Shown piece after piece: positions 1-13,000 of a stretch of DNA of 64,000 nucleotides. The position numbers and the translations under genes were made by a program. Within the stretch, counting starts at the first letter, position 1. Each line of letters begins with the position of its first letter. The stretch spans positions 1,061,501 to 1,125,500 of the forward strand of contig OX365956.1 in assembly GCA_947247005.1 (NCBI GenBank), read 5' to 3'. The DNA is from Spisula solida (lineage: Eukaryota; Mollusca; Bivalvia; Venerida; Mactridae). The notes beneath the pieces are model-generated. The model made no database searches. It saw only the letters and a program-made list of their open reading frames with translations, and was not told where the DNA came from.

Positions 1-30
1 TCCGTGATCAATACTTACCTCACAGTGACA

Positions 31-740
31 CAGTGATTTTTTGGGCAAATTTTAGAGCCTAATACAAGCACTTTCTCCTAGCAAAAATAACTGTGAAGAA
101 TGCATATTTTCCCCTTTTGTTCTCGCTGGTTTAAAAGCAACTAACGGTATGGTATGACTGTCAAAACAACAGATAGTCCGGCAGAACTTGGGATGAACCG
201 GGAAATGTCGTCTATACAATATGTTTTTGCATTTTCTTGTTGCCAACAGGACAATACCATAACAGAATTTGGATGATGCCACCTTGTCATCATTGGGCAA
301 CACCCGCAATGGCAGGGCTTTATAAGGCCCCTTCACAATTTCCTATTGGTCCCTTTCACAATTTCTAAAGGCCCCTTCACAATTAAAATTGGCGCCATGG
401 TTTTGTAAAATAAACTTCACCACAAAGCACCAAACAAACCAAACAAAGATAAAAAATCATATATTCCTGTACTGGACTTGATATGAAGCATTATATCATA
501 GAGAAATGCATGTTTGGGCAAGTGGACAGAAATCGAGCTAACATCTGAAAAAAAATTATTTCACAATTTGCTGATTTATCGCGCTTAGTTTATCAAATTT
601 GAAAAGTTTCTGCGCCTACTTTTTCACAATTTTGAGGATTTTCGCGCTTATTTTTCACAAAAAGAAAGGACCTCAGGGCCTTTTAACAATTAAGCGAAAA
701 AAGCCCTGAATGAGGCCCCAAAGGGGTACAAGTTTTTTTC
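31..740. repeat. Remains of two hAT-like nonautonomous elements
   Basis: From 31 the sequence starts CAGTGATTTTTTGG, like another repeat at 9162-9516. From about 310 (CAGGGCTTTATAAGG) to about 706 (AAAAAAGCCCTG) it is an inverted copy of 21000-21422. CAGGGCTTT-type termini suggest hAT elements. Clean 8-bp duplications are not visible here. The text alternates 'ggcccctt' and 'cacaattt' motifs and no long coding frame with a recognisable product exists. Confidence 0.45.
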
Positions 741-2560
741 GCGAATTAGTTTAGTAAGTAAGTAAGTAACGACTTTATTTATAGTAGATAACATAATTGG
801 TATTATACCAATTTTCAATATGGTCTACATATAGTAAACATATATACATAAATTACATGATAATATACAAACAAATTTATGAAGAAAATGAAAGTATTAG
901 TTAAACTTAACAATATAGGATACACATGTATTGTTCAAAACATTAACATATAAATAAATAGCGTAGTATACATGTACATATAAAATCAATATTTAATTGT
1001 GAACAAAAGAGTTGAGATATGTGCATGCACAGATTATTGAGTAGTATTGCATTTCCATTCCAAGAATTGTCTAATAAAAGAACTTATGTTCTCTGCCTGT
1101 CTAATATTTAATGGAATATCATTCCAAATGGATGCTCCTGAGTAAGAAAAGCACCATTGAGTTGCGAAGCAATTGAATTGTTTTCATGTGACAAAATGTC
1201 CATTGATCACAGTAAATTTGTTTGACAGTTATTGTCCTAGTTTACTTTAAAGTAGATGCCCTTAGGAATATATGTTTCTACACATTGACTTGTAAATGTT
1301 TTTGGTATTTTTTTTAGTAATTAGCCCAACTTAGATTCCAGTTTTTATTCATTTAACACAAAAATCCTTAATCTTTTTGTTTTTCCAACTTCGCAACAGA
1401 GAAGTCCATATAATTTCCATCACTTTGATAAAAAAATCCAATTTTTAATCCAACAAATCACTAATTTAATTTAGATAAAACACAGAGCTAAAAAAGCATA
1501 ACTGACCAGTAGTAGTAGTCAGTATCAACCCATTATTCGATCAAATTAAAGCAAATTAAAGCAAAACACCTGTAAATTTTGTATATCAAGACTAATAATG
1601 CGTGAATTAAAAATAAACAACCTTTCATAGTGGTAAAATGTGAAAATGAGGCCCTTACAATGATTTAAATCTAATATCATACAAAAAGAAAAAAACATCA
1701 GTAAATTAATGACAAGTTCCCCTGGTCCCATGGTCTATCCATTCTGATGTCAGGAAGTCATGATCATAGTAAAAGCAGAGCTCTATAGTCTATAGCAAAA
1801 CGTTTCACAAATTACACAATGGAATTATGGCGGATTTAATCTAACTGTTTATTTAAAAACGCTTAACGAGTGTATTTATTGAACAGCATTTCTCAAGTGT
1901 GATGAACAAAATTGTCAAAAGTCAGAACAGGGAAAACAGTACTTGAAAAGCACAAAAAGGAACACTGACAGTGAGTTACAAAGAAGAAACAACACAGACC
2001 ACATTGCCAAACTCAAAACTAAATGAGAAAATGAAACCCACCCACGGCAAGTCCCAATTTCAGTGGCCAAAAGGTCCTAAAAAGTTTACGAATCATTGTA
2101 AATGGTATGACCATATGGCTGCATATACGTGCACGTATATATAATTATATATTGTTTGATGGTTAAGTCAACAAAAAGGAAAAACTTAGAATCACTGTAA
2201 ATGGTATGACCCTGTTGCTACATAAATAACTGTTTATAGTTGACAACAACAAAAATTGACCAAACTGAGCACTTGTTATTAAGGGACCTTAGTTACAGAG
2301 AGCAAAGTTGAGTATCACTTTCTTACGTGTACTCTTTTGACTGACTGGTGATTAATCACATATAGTTTAAAAGTGGATAAATTTCAAAGTAGATATGTTC
2401 CATTCTATTTTCAGATATTAGCATCGGCATAGCGCCATGTCGATTTTGTGTCCGATGTTTCGTCTCATTTAGTGGTGCAGGCGAGAGGTCTTTTACTATC
2501 GATTTCAGCAAATTGGTAAAGTTAGTTGGAGTGGTTTCCTTCATCAGAACACTGTTGATA
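741..2560. other. 5' flank of the HEPN-NACHT gene, no gene recognised
   Basis: AT-rich sequence. It opens with a 'gtaagtaagtaag' run and an AT-rich repeat-like stretch (745-1000). No conserved coding exon, TATA box in a convincing position or known repeat terminus was identified. The promoter must lie here or further upstream, but I cannot place it. Confidence 0.4.
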
Positions 2561-2594
2561 ATGGCCGGTACAGAACAAAATCCTGCTCCTGTTG
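2561..2594 (+). CDS. Exon 1 of the HEPN-NACHT gene (start codon)
   Basis: ATG at 2561 opens 11 codons (MAGTEQNPAPV) plus one base, ending at a consensus donor GTGAGT. The leftover G joins the first two bases of the Ig exon (TA) to make a Val codon, so the phase fits exactly. The N-terminus is short, polar and not hydrophobic, so it is not a signal peptide. A sequence ATTTTCAG just upstream (about 2408-2416) could be an acceptor for an untranslated exon; this is not proven. The exon is assigned by phase and position; a cDNA would be needed to confirm it. Confidence 0.65.
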
Positions 2595-2689
2595 GTGAGT
2601 ATATCAGTTATATGTATGTTTGTATGGTAGATATGTTCAAACTGTTACCAAGATGTTCAAGTTAGGATTTTGCGTTAAGCGTTAAGTCT

Positions 2690-3289
2690 ATAGAGGTTCT
2701 ATGTTGTCATCAAACTGGTTTTATACGCAGTCTATAGAGGCTCTATGTTGTCATCAAACTGGTTTATATGAACTCTATAGCGGCTCTATGTTGTCATTAA
2801 ACTGGTTTTATACGCAGTCTATAGAGGCTCTATGTTGTCATCAAACTGGTTTTATATGAAGTCTATAGCGGCTGTATGTTGTCATCAAACTGGTTTATAT
2901 GAACTCTATAGCGGCTCTATGTTGTCATTAAACTGGTTTTATACGCAGTCTATAGAGGCTCTATGTTGTCATCAAACTGGTTTTATATGAAGTCTATAGT
3001 GGCACTAAGTTGTCATCAAACTGGTTTTATATGAAGTCTATAGTAGCTCTATGTTGTCATCAAACTGGTTTATATGAAGTCTATAGCGGCTCTATGTTGT
3101 CATCAAACTGGTTTTATACGCAGTCTATAGAGGCTCTATGTTGTCATCAAACTGGTTTATATGAAGTCTATAGCGGCTGTATGTTGTCATCAAACTGGTT
3201 TATATGAACTCTATAGCGGCTCTATGTTGTCATCAAACAGGTTTTATACGCAGTCTATAGAGGCTCTATGTTGTCATCAAACTGGTTTA
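2690..3289 (+). repeat. Minisatellite, first block (about 43-bp unit)
   Basis: About 14 tandem copies of a unit containing CTCTATGTTGTCATCAAACT followed by GGTTTTATATGAAGTCTATAG. Subtypes alternate (ATATGAAGTC, ATACGCAGTC, ATATGAACTC), giving a higher-order pattern. The block ends where a transposon begins at 3290. It lies within intron 1. Short open frames across it are translations of the repeat, not genes. Confidence 0.9.
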
Positions 3290-4630
3290 TGAGCTAATAT
3301 CAAATTTGGGCAGTTTTTAATGGGTCAATTTGTAAAAAATACAATGTCATAATTTTTATCACAAACACCAATAATATTATTTGCTGATATATCTGAATGA
3401 GCATAAGATCGTTTCTAACCCTTAAAAGGTGTTTGTTTGTATATAAATTGCTTACAGAAGACATGGTGGTGACCTTGCTGTAACGAAAATAAAACTGTGT
3501 AAAATTAGAACTATCTTTTAAAAAATATTATACAAAACTTCATACTGTATCTTAGTAGTTCTTAACTTCCAATATAGGTTTTTAATTATTTGTGATTTTA
3601 AAATATGTGTTATATCACTTTAAGATATATGGTCAGTCATTTATGTACAGGTAACAAGTTATGTCCTTGCAATAACAAAAATGAACAAACACTGTTAAAC
3701 ATGTCGTCAGATTTGCACATAAAATCTACAATTTAATATTGAAGTATATGCAAAGGTTTTATGACGGGATAATCAAACGAGTAATATTTGACAGGTAATC
3801 GTTTAGAAAACTCATACAGAACCAATATGCTTTTGCAGAAACACTTTTACTTCATGCTGATTACATTATTGAGCGTTATTTTAAGGACTGTTACTGCAAG
3901 GACGTATTTGGTTTCTTTTCTATAAATATCATAAAATCCTACAACCATTCATCTGTTTTCAATCAAAATTATAAATATACCAATATTTGACATCGTTAGG
4001 TAATATCTATTTAATAATAACAGTATTGGGTAATTGCGTAATGTGTGTAACATTAAGGACACAAATTGAAAATACTATTTTACTTGCATTGATGAAACTT
4101 CACATTTTGTTCATAAAAATTACAACTGCTCTTTAACGATTTTATCCTTCATTTAAATGTAAATACTTAATCATTGTTGACTATTTTCCCGCATTTTATC
4201 ATAAGTGTTTAAGGTTGTACATGTTGAATTATTACACTGTAACAGCAAGGACATCTATGTGAGAGACAAAGTTCAAAGCCTCAACAAACACATGTTAATG
4301 TTGTAAACAGACTATTGTATTCAAATTTGGAAACATTGGATGCTGATATTAAGCTTACATGCTTAAAAAGAATAATACTTATGTTGTAAAGTATTCAAAA
4401 AGGGCTTTTCATGATGTTTTAGGGACAAAAGACACGTAACAGCAAGGACAAATTGGGTACATCAGATGCTGTAAAGAGCTAAATATGCAATATATGTCTG
4501 GTTTTTTGCGTCGAATTACTAGATTTTAATGTCATTATCAATTATTAGTGCTAAATTTCTGTATTAAAGAGCTGAAAACAAATCAAAATTTAAAAAGACA
4601 GAAAATCTGCTCAAATTTGATATTGGCTCA
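3290..4630. mobile_element. 1341-bp TIR element with TA duplication inside the minisatellite
   Basis: The ends are inverted copies: TGAGCTAATATCAAATTTGG at the left, and the complement of TTTGATATTGGCTCA at the right, about 24 bp with two mismatches. The flanks read GGTTTA before and TATATGAAG after. Removing the element and one TA restores the normal minisatellite text GGTTTATATGAAG. A TA target duplication suggests the Tc1/mariner superfamily. Inside, 'aacagcaaggaca' recurs three times. No transposase frame is present, so it is nonautonomous or decayed. Confidence 0.7.
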
Positions 4631-6155
4631 TATATGAAGTCTATAGCGGCTCTATATTGTCATCAAACTGGTATATATGAAGTCTATAGCGGCTCTATGT
4701 TGTCATCAAACTGGTTTATACCAGTCTATAGAGGCTCTATGTTGTCATCAAACTGGTTTATATGAAGTCTATAGCGGCTCTATGTTGTGATCAAACTGGT
4801 TTTATATGAAGTCTATAGAGGCTCTATGTTGTCATCAAACTGGTTTTATATGAAGTTTATAGTGGCTCTATGTTGTCATCAAACTGGTTTATATGAACTC
4901 TATAGCGGCTCTATGTTGTCATCAAACTGGTTTTATACGCAGTCTATAGAGGCTCAATGTTGTCATCAAACTGGTTTATATGAAGTCTATAGCGGCTCTA
5001 TGTTGTCATCAAACTGGTTTTATACGCAGTCTATAGAGGCTCTATGTTGTCATCAAACTGGTTTATATGAAGTCTATAGCGGCTCTATGTTGTCATCAAA
5101 CTGGTTTATATGAAGTCTATAGCGGCTCTATGTTGTGATCAAACTGGTTTTATATGAAGTCTATAGAGGCTCTATGTTGTCATCAAACTGGTTTTATATG
5201 AAGTTTATAGTGGCTCTATGTTGTCATCAAACTGGTTTATATGAACTCTATAGCGGCTCTATGTTGTCATCAAACTGGTTTTATACGCAGTCTATAGAGG
5301 CTCAATGTTGTCATCAAACTGGTTTATATGAAGTCTATAGCGGCTCTATGTTGTCATCAAACTGGTTTTATACGCCGTCTATAGAGGCTCTATGTTGTCA
5401 TCAAACTGGTTTATATGAAGTCTATAGCGGCTCTATGTTGTCATCAAACTGGTTTATATGAAGTCTTTAGCGGCTCTATGTTGTGATCAAACTGGTTTTA
5501 TATGAAGTCTATAGAGGCTCTATGTTGTCATCAAACTGGTTTTATATGAAGTCTATAGTGGCTCTATGTTGTCATCAAACTAGTTTATATGAACTCTATA
5601 GAGGCTCAATGTTGTCATCAAACTGGTTTATATGAAGTCTATAGCGGCTCTATGTTGTCATCAAACTGGTTTTATATGAAGTCTATAGAGGCTCTATGTT
5701 GTCATCAAACTGGTTTTATATGAAGTCTATAGTGGCACTAAGTTGTCATCAAACTGGTTTTATATGAAGTCTATAGTAGCTCTATGTTGTCATCAAACTG
5801 GTTTATATGAAGTCTATAGTAGCTCTATGTTGTCATCAAACTGGTTTATAAGAAGTCTATAATGGCACTAAGTTGTCATTAAACTGGTTTTATATGAAAT
5901 CTATAGTAGCTTTTTTGTCTATGTTGTCATCAAACTGGTTTTATATGAAGTCTATAGCGGCTCTATGTTGTTATCAAACTGGTTTTATATGAAGTCTATA
6001 GCAGCTCTATGTTGCCATCAAACTGGTTTTATATGAAGTCTATAGCAGCTCTATGTTGCCATCAAACTGGTTTTATATGAAGTCTATAGTGGCTCTAAGT
6101 TGTCATCAAACTGGTTTTATATGAAGTCTATAGAGGCTAAAGTTGTCAAGCTATT
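4631..6155 (+). repeat. Minisatellite, second block (about 43-bp unit)
   Basis: The same unit as 2690-3289, about 35 copies. A segment of about 348 bp (near 4787-5134) is repeated almost exactly at 5135-5482, showing recent block duplication. The last copies carry variants GTGGCACTAAG and GCAGCTCTATG and the array decays by about 6150. Confidence 0.9.
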
Positions 6156-8094
6156 CTCTCCGTTGTCTTGTCCTTCTATCTCTCAGCTGCCATTTGATTA
6201 TACTCAATGAATCGTTTCAATACTAGCAAGCTAAATCAAAGCACTGCAAGTTCTGTTGGGAGGCGATTGGTTGCTGCTACTAAAGCTTTAACCGACTTTT
6301 CACGTTTAATGTTCGTTTTCTTACTGCCGATCTTGTCTTGAATGTCAAAATAGGCATATGTGACTATATAGGCATGTTGGGTATCTAAATAATTGTTAAA
6401 AGGTGCATATTAATTTATATGTAATACGTGTATTGAATGCGTATATCAAAAGTGGCTTTAAAATAATACTACACGCCTATTTATCCGATTCTACAGTACC
6501 GTCTTGTAACCACTTCCCTCACAGCGGGAGACAGTCTATAGAAAGCGGCTAGCTAGTACAGCGACACCATATGATTGCATAACAGTACTTTGCAGACCGC
6601 ATACGATTCATTGATAAAACCATCACTTGACCGTAGGGCTGAGTATCGATCAAAATGATCGATACGATATTTGTATCGATACGGAATGATTGATATCTGA
6701 TATATCGTTTGATATTTTATACCTATGAAATCAAAACAGGTAAACATTTCCTTTCTCTTGGATATATTCGACTTATTTATCAAAGTAACATGTTTCAAGG
6801 CAAATAATTGATGGGAATATATTTTGGGCTTATAGAATACGAATAGGCCGGGTAATGACGGTTTGTAAACGATACATTGACTTGCACTAATTGAAACGAG
6901 ATTATGATGACCCTTATCGTGAAAAATGAGTTGAAGTAAAGCCACTTCTTTTTTTACCTGGGAGCCTTGAGCGAGCAGGTATATTGGATAGCATCAAGTA
7001 AAAAGTCCATGGAGGGGCACGTGACCTGTTCTCGATGGTTGACGATTTCAAAAATCATCAGCTGTTGAATTATGCAGATAGAAGGTCGAAGATCCTGTCA
7101 ATTCTCTGTCAAATGAAGTCGGTACATCATTTGCTCGCAGGAACTATTTGACTTGTATTTTCTGGTTTACAAGATTTTTTTAGAAAAAGGTCCACCGGCC
7201 GGTCGAAAAAATAATTAAAAAAAATTTTGGTTTCGTACCCCACCACATAATTTCGTTGCGAATTTTACCCTACAGCCATAACCTCAGTATTTAAGACATT
7301 TATAACATACACCATTGTATCTACTTAAAAAGAAACTTATTTGTACAATCCATAGCAACGGCGTTACGTATACGTCCGACCATAGCAATGTATACAACGG
7401 CAGTCCACGTGCGCACTCTCCGAACGAGAAAATTGTGAAGTTTTTGTGAAATTGTGCAGGTTATGAAATAAATTATGAAAACATAACGTGTATTGTCAAT
7501 AGCGAGATATAGCGGATAAAAACACCGCAGCAATAAAATACCATGCCCTTATTGTTATTCCGATCAAAGACAGTCGTACCGACATTGTAACTTCAGAAGT
7601 CGCCGACAATCATTGCATCATAGAAATGCCGCCACTAAATTTCAGACGTTGCCGACTTATGTCGGGCAATCAAAAGAAACTGTAGGAAAACCGACATCAA
7701 AGAAATCATAGCCGAACTTTATGCACTTTGGAATTTTGATTGATCTAGATCTACATGCTCCAGTATTTATTAGCACGCTTTGACACAATTAATAGAAACA
7801 TATCAACACATCGCTAATTTAATAGACTTCACGCTTTAGACGTCTGTTTAATCGGTGCTATTGGAATAATTCATGATTGATAAAATATATTCATGTTATG
7901 TAACAATAATGGATAAATATTTGAAGGTAATTATGAATTTGTTCCGTCTTCGCAAAACATACATGTGCATGTTTAATTTCGCGTCGAGCTGATCCAACGT
8001 AAGATAAATGCATCGGTCTGCAATAAAATAATCATGATATTCTAATTAAGCTGGATATATATAAGGATGTCAAGTTGTCTCAATTCTGGGACAT

Positions 8095-8301
8095 ATGCCC
8101 GATATTCGTCCCAGCTCAATTCAAGGTTGTCAGTTCGACCGCGTATTTAATCCCGTGGTCCCGGCCGATTGTCGCAACGATGCTATTTACGATGAATTTT
8201 GCTATCTGGTATCAAGAACTCGTAGTCTGGAACAATATTATGAATTAATTAAAATCTTCGTACAAAATACGCAAACCTATGCACGCAGAGAACTAAATTA
8301 A
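8095..8301 (+). pseudogene. Short coding relic shared by two transposons
   Basis: A 68-codon open frame beginning MPDIRPSSIQGC and ending TYARRELN. The homologous stretch at about 55110-55319 keeps matching residues in the same frame (EFYDL..., NTQTYAHRELN, then a stop) but has in-frame stops. Conservation of the frame end and residues between two separate elements suggests it was once coding. I do not recognise the family. No start signal or partner exon is evident. Confidence 0.35.
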
Positions 8302-8739
8302 ATTACATGTACAGTTTGGTCGATGTTTATTTTATATGACGTCATCCGTATATTTACGGAAAATAGAGTCAAGCTTTTCGAAAGAGGCGACCTAATTCAC
8401 GTGAGGTCATGGTACTTTAATTTCGATACGTTTTCAATACGATAACTGACGGTAGCTAAATTATTTTGTCTATTTGATCATTTTTACATGGAGAATTATC
8501 GATCTTTTGACGATTCATGCCATCGGCAAAAATAAAAAAGTGAAATTCTATTTTTATTTTTTTTCCACTTTCGTAAAAAATACGGTCGCCTGTCTTATAA
8601 ACCGTAAAATTAAAAAGTCCTGGCCTAAATTAAAATAAAGCAATAAAAACAACACAAAAACCAAGCCAAGCACGCTTTTTTATTAAATTTTGTTTTGATC
8701 GATATTTGTTCGATACGGTATATCGACCAAACCCTAAAT

Positions 8740-8894
8740 CAGGCCTAGACACTAACTATTTTGGCCACTGGTCCGACAGGGCAAACACGTCAAATTTGTA
8801 AATAGGACAGTTACTGGTCCTCCAGAACTTTCACTGGTCCTTCTGGATTTTCACTGGTCTCGGACCAGCGGACCAGTGTTAGTGTCTAGCCCTG
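8740..8894. mobile_element. 155-bp hAT MITE with perfect 8-bp duplication
   Basis: Starts CAGGCCTAGACACTAAC and ends GTTAGTGTCTAGCCCTG, inverted repeats of 17 bp with one mismatch. Identical CCCTAAAT octamers flank it (8732-8739 and 8895-8902). The short core repeats ACTGGTCC. It is nested in the larger hAT-like element, so it inserted later. Confidence 0.8.
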
Positions 8895-9161
8895 CCCTAA
8901 ATACAGGTCTTCGATTCGATACATGAACCGGCACTCAGCCCTACTTGACTGTTGTCTGAAGTTTCTAAAAATAGCTTTACATTTGATGAACACGTCATTT
9001 TCGTACTATAAAACAATTTCGGTATCCGCCGGTGTAGTGATTTTTTTGGCCAAAATATCGATTTAACGAACAGTTTCACAATAATTTTTTATCTTAGAAT
9101 AAAAAAATGTTGCTGATTGGCTTAAATCAGTTAAAAAATTTGAAGAAGCATATGTAGCAGC

Positions 9162-9516
9162 AGTGATTTTTATTGAAGAAAATTAAGCAGCCTGTGCCTT
9201 TAAAATTGGGAAATTTTAGCGCGACAATTCGCGAAATTGGGAATTATTAAAAAAGTTTGTTTGGGTTAAAAGTGGTCATATTTTGTATTTTCTACTGATA
9301 ATACACTATTCATATGTGGCAACGACCTTTGCAAGTTAGAAAATACTTTAAAACAGCTACATGTAAACTGTTGTTGCTTTGAAACCTGCGAGCACAAAAG
9401 GGGGGAAATATGCATACTTTTTGGGAAAAAATTATGATTTTTTGGGAAAAATGGAGGTTATTTTGCTAGGGGAAGGGGCCTGTATTCGGCCCTAAAAATA
9501 GCCAAAAAAAATCACT
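9162..9516. repeat. hAT-like nonautonomous element, CAGTGATTTTT ends
   Basis: CAGTGATTTTTATTG at the left mirrors CCAAAAAAAATCACTG at the right. The interior shares text with 31-310 (including the pair 'gcgagcacaaaagggggg' / complement near 115). Target duplications are unclear (AGCAG on both sides). Confidence 0.4.
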
Positions 9517-9733
9517 GAGCAGTATTGGGAATGTTGACAGTTTCTGGAACTACTTGAATGCGGATTCACATAGCAGCCTAAAGGCGGTTAATTTTGTATT
9601 AAGAAATGGGCAAATGGTAGTAATGAGAGGCTTAATCGCCTCCCAAAAACCAAGTTGAGTTATTTTGCTTTTATTGATGAAAAATTAATTTGTTCATATT
9701 CATTCAATATGTTGATATCTCTCTATATTTTAG

Positions 9734-10009
9734 TACCACCAGCAATTATCGATGATATTCAAGATCAGTATCCTATGATTGGTGAATCATGGGAACTAAA
9801 GATTTCTATTGGAGGAGATGTGCACATTAAGGTGACAGTAGAGAAGGATAATATCAAACTGCCACAAGATGATCATATGAAGATTTTATCTTGTAATAAT
9901 GTTGTCACTATGAGTATCAATGATGTGAACGAGGAAGATTCTGGAGAATACAAACTTGAGGTGTCCAATGATGGCGGATCTGTAACATGTTCTTTCAACA
10001 TGGTTGTCA
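9734..10009 (+). CDS. Exon 2: I-set-like Ig domain
   Basis: Exactly 92 codons between a pyrimidine-rich acceptor (TATTTTAG) and a GTAAGT donor. Both boundaries are phase 1, the usual shape of an Ig-domain exon. The translation starts VPPAIIDDIQDQYPMIGESW and carries the F-strand signature D-x-G-x-Y (NEEDSGEYKLEVSN) followed by the G-strand. The B- and F-strand cysteines of a secreted Ig fold are replaced: ELKIS in strand B and YKL instead of YxC in strand F. That pattern is known from cytosolic I-set domains of the titin/twitchin type. It fits the missing signal peptide in exon 1 and points to an intracellular protein-protein contact domain at the N-terminus. Confidence 0.8.
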
Positions 10010-10029
10010 GTAAGTTGTCAACAAACTTA

Positions 10030-13000
10030 TTTTGTGATCACTCTTCGTACGTCCGTTCACAATTGCTTGTGTAGTGACTACAAGTAAAAGTTTTACTCTA
10101 ATCATTATGAAATTTGACCAGTGACAATGATCATCTCAACAAAATCTAGGTCAAGTTCCATATTGGGTCTGTCATCCAGGGTCAAAAACTACATGTAGGT
10201 CAATAGACCTCAGTGTCCGATATTTGTTTTATTTTTCTGGTAGCCCAGGCCATCCTTAAAAAAGTGTTTGTTTGCCCTTACGCGACCGACCCGAAAAAAC
10301 GGCCCTACCCAAAAAATTTTATTGCCAAAACTGAAATGATTTTTTTTTATTTTGTACGAAAAAATCGGGGACGAAATGTCATGTTCGAATTCGTTTGAGT
10401 CCGATATACAGCCGCAATTGTCAAAGGGAGATCACTGCGTAGTAATTCTGTGTAATTAGAAGCTTGTCAGATGCTGAAACAAAATGCAGGCATCGCGAAA
10501 ACCGTCGGTCCTAACCTACAAAAATTGCTTTGGTCTGGCGAAAATTGAATGTCGGACCTTATGACTGACGGCGATTTTGAGTGACAACGGTGATAATCCC
10601 ACATCGTAGTTGAATATTATTGTAAAGGATGTATTTTGTTAATTCCTCGCCGAGATGCAATAAGAAACCTTCCGAAATTGTCAACAAATGTAATGGGATA
10701 AGGTCGCGAAAACTGATTACATATTTGGATGCCGATAAAACCCACCGTGTACGATTCCGGAATTTCCGCGACGTGCATCCCGTCTAAATATTTTTTGTTT
10801 TGACGATTTGTGACGGGCTTTTTTACATGAAAACGTGATTATTATTAAAGATGTTTAATATTTAATGGTAAAATGATTAAATGAAATGAAAATAACCTTT
10901 CTCTTGCCAGAAGGTCATGTCTGATAAATGCTCATTGAATGGGGTGAATGAGCGCATTGTAAAAAGGTTAACTATCTAATTAAACTTCATAGTTTAATGA
11001 CGATCTATTGCCACCGCGTTTCCACCGTGTTGTCACCCCGTTTCCACCGTGCTGTCACGGTGGCAATGGCCACGGTGGGTTGTCCACCCTAATTTTAAGT
11101 CTAGGTGGATTTGGGTTGGTTCACGGTGGCATATTTTGTGTTGCCAACCAGAGTCATTGCCACCGTGATGGGTGGAAATTGGAAACCCACCTTGCGTGTA
11201 CTGTAGATGACCCCTATTGATTTTCAGGTCAAATGCCTTTTGGTGGCCTTGAACATAAATTACTACCAGTATTTTGGCTGCCATGGAGGCATACATGTTT
11301 TACAAACATCTCTTGTAAAGTTACGATATAATAGTATCCTTGCACTTCCAGAGTGAGCCATATTAAAGCACTTAGGGAGCCTTGCTAATGGCTAAAATGA
11401 AATAGTGCAAACCAGTGCAGGTATGTTACAAAGGAGGTTAGCATTTTACAGAGGGGTGCTAATAGCCGATAGGTGCATACAACAGATAAAGCTATACAGG
11501 GTTAGTACGTATACAATTTAATATGACAAATCTCAGATACAGCATACATACAACAAAATATAAGAAAAATCAGACACACACCAACCTAAAAAAAAAAAAA
11601 AAAAAAAACCTACCTACCCACTGAAAAAAATCTGGGTCGCGTAAGGGAAAACATACACTTTTTTAAGGATGGCCCCACTGGTCTACCAGAATATTTTCCT
11701 GGTAGCCCGGAAAAGTTTCTAGTTGCCCAGAAAATAACTGTGGACATCTAAATTTGCTCCATATCGACAGTCAATTTATGGTGATGTGTTAATGAAAAGT
11801 GTTAATAACAGTCCTTACAATGTTTGACACTTTTCCTCACTGATTAAAATTAAAGCCAATTACCGGGTATATCAACATTAATGAACTTGTCACATGGTTT
11901 GTAACTCATGAACAATTTCATTTAACATTCATATAATATAATGACAGAAACTTTATTAAACTAACGATATAGCCACAGTTAAAAAACCATTCAGAAAATC
12001 CAAGAAATATGTAGGAGAATAGGCCTACTCCCATGTAGTTTGACCATAGCTTTAATCATTATCTAACACAAACTCCTAATTTCAAAAGAAACTACAGGAG
12101 AAGATTTCTCAGACCTGTATTATTCAACATGATTAATTACCCCTGGAGTAAATACCAGCATTTTATAGCCGTTGTAAGGATAACTGAAAGGTTAACACAG
12201 GTCAGTAAAGTAGAAACACAAAGACACAATATTTGAGAAACCAATACTACTTCATTTAGCCGAATTTGTTGTCCGCATGTTATGCAACTTTATTGCAAGA
12301 AGCAATTAGCAGAGTTCAAATTCAATCTTTCTTGAGAACAATCTGGTGGATTTTATGGTTGCTTACTTTAGAATTATTGGATTTATCGGACACTAGACCT
12401 AGAACTAAATGATAGAAAACCATTGTGTAGTCACTAGAGGTCACAATTTTGACCTAATCATTATGAAACTTGGTCACAATGATCATCTCAACAAAATCTA
12501 GGTCAAATTCTATGTTGGGTCACCCGGGATAAAAAACTAGGTCATAAGTCAAGCAATAAGAAAACCTGGTTGTCACTAGTGGTCACAATATTTCCCTAAT
12601 CTTCATGAAACTTGGTAAAAATAATCATCTTAACAAAATCTGGGTCAATATTGGGTAATTGGGGGTCAAAAACTAGGTCAATAGGTCAAATGATAGAAAA
12701 ACTTTGTGTTGTCTCTGGAGGTCACAATTTTGGCCTAATCTTTTTGAAACTTGGTCACAATAACCATATTAACAAAATCTATGTCCAGTGCTATATATAG
12801 GGGTCATCCGGGATTAAAAACTAGGTCAAATCATAGAAAAACTTTGCATAGTGACTAGAGGTCACATTGTGACAATGTTGGCCTAATATTTATGTGAATT
12901 GGTCACATTGATCATCTTAACAAAGTCTAGGTCAATTTTGATATTGGGGCATACAAGGTCATTAGGTCAAATTATAGAAAACCTTGTCTAGCCACTAGAA

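Larger units (their letters stand above)
6634..8943. mobile_element. 2310-bp hAT-like element with 8-bp target duplications
   Basis: The left end TAGGGCTGAGTATCGAT (6634) and the complement of the right end CACTCAGCCCTA (8943) form terminal inverted repeats. The flanks are CTTGACCG (6626-6633) and CTTGACTG (8944-8951), an 8-bp duplication with one mismatch, as hAT elements make. Both ends are rich in ATCGAT/CGATA motifs. There is no hAT transposase. The interior (about 7150-8578) is related to the interior of the TTAA element at 52949-57436. It contains a short open frame, 8095-8301. Confidence 0.65.

Noticed and set aside
1546..1731. Short minus-strand frame upstream of the NLR-like gene
   Set aside because: AT-rich, hydrophobic low-complexity text without recognisable similarity or signals.
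4787..5461. Two 108-codon open frames with repeated CCHQTGLYEVYSG-like peptides
   Set aside because: Pure read-through of the 43-bp minisatellite; peptide repeats follow the DNA repeat and there is no splice or start context.
10213..10398. 61-codon open frame
   Set aside because: Lies within the terminal part of a TIR element and has no recognisable product; the inverted copy at 11610-11690 lacks the frame.
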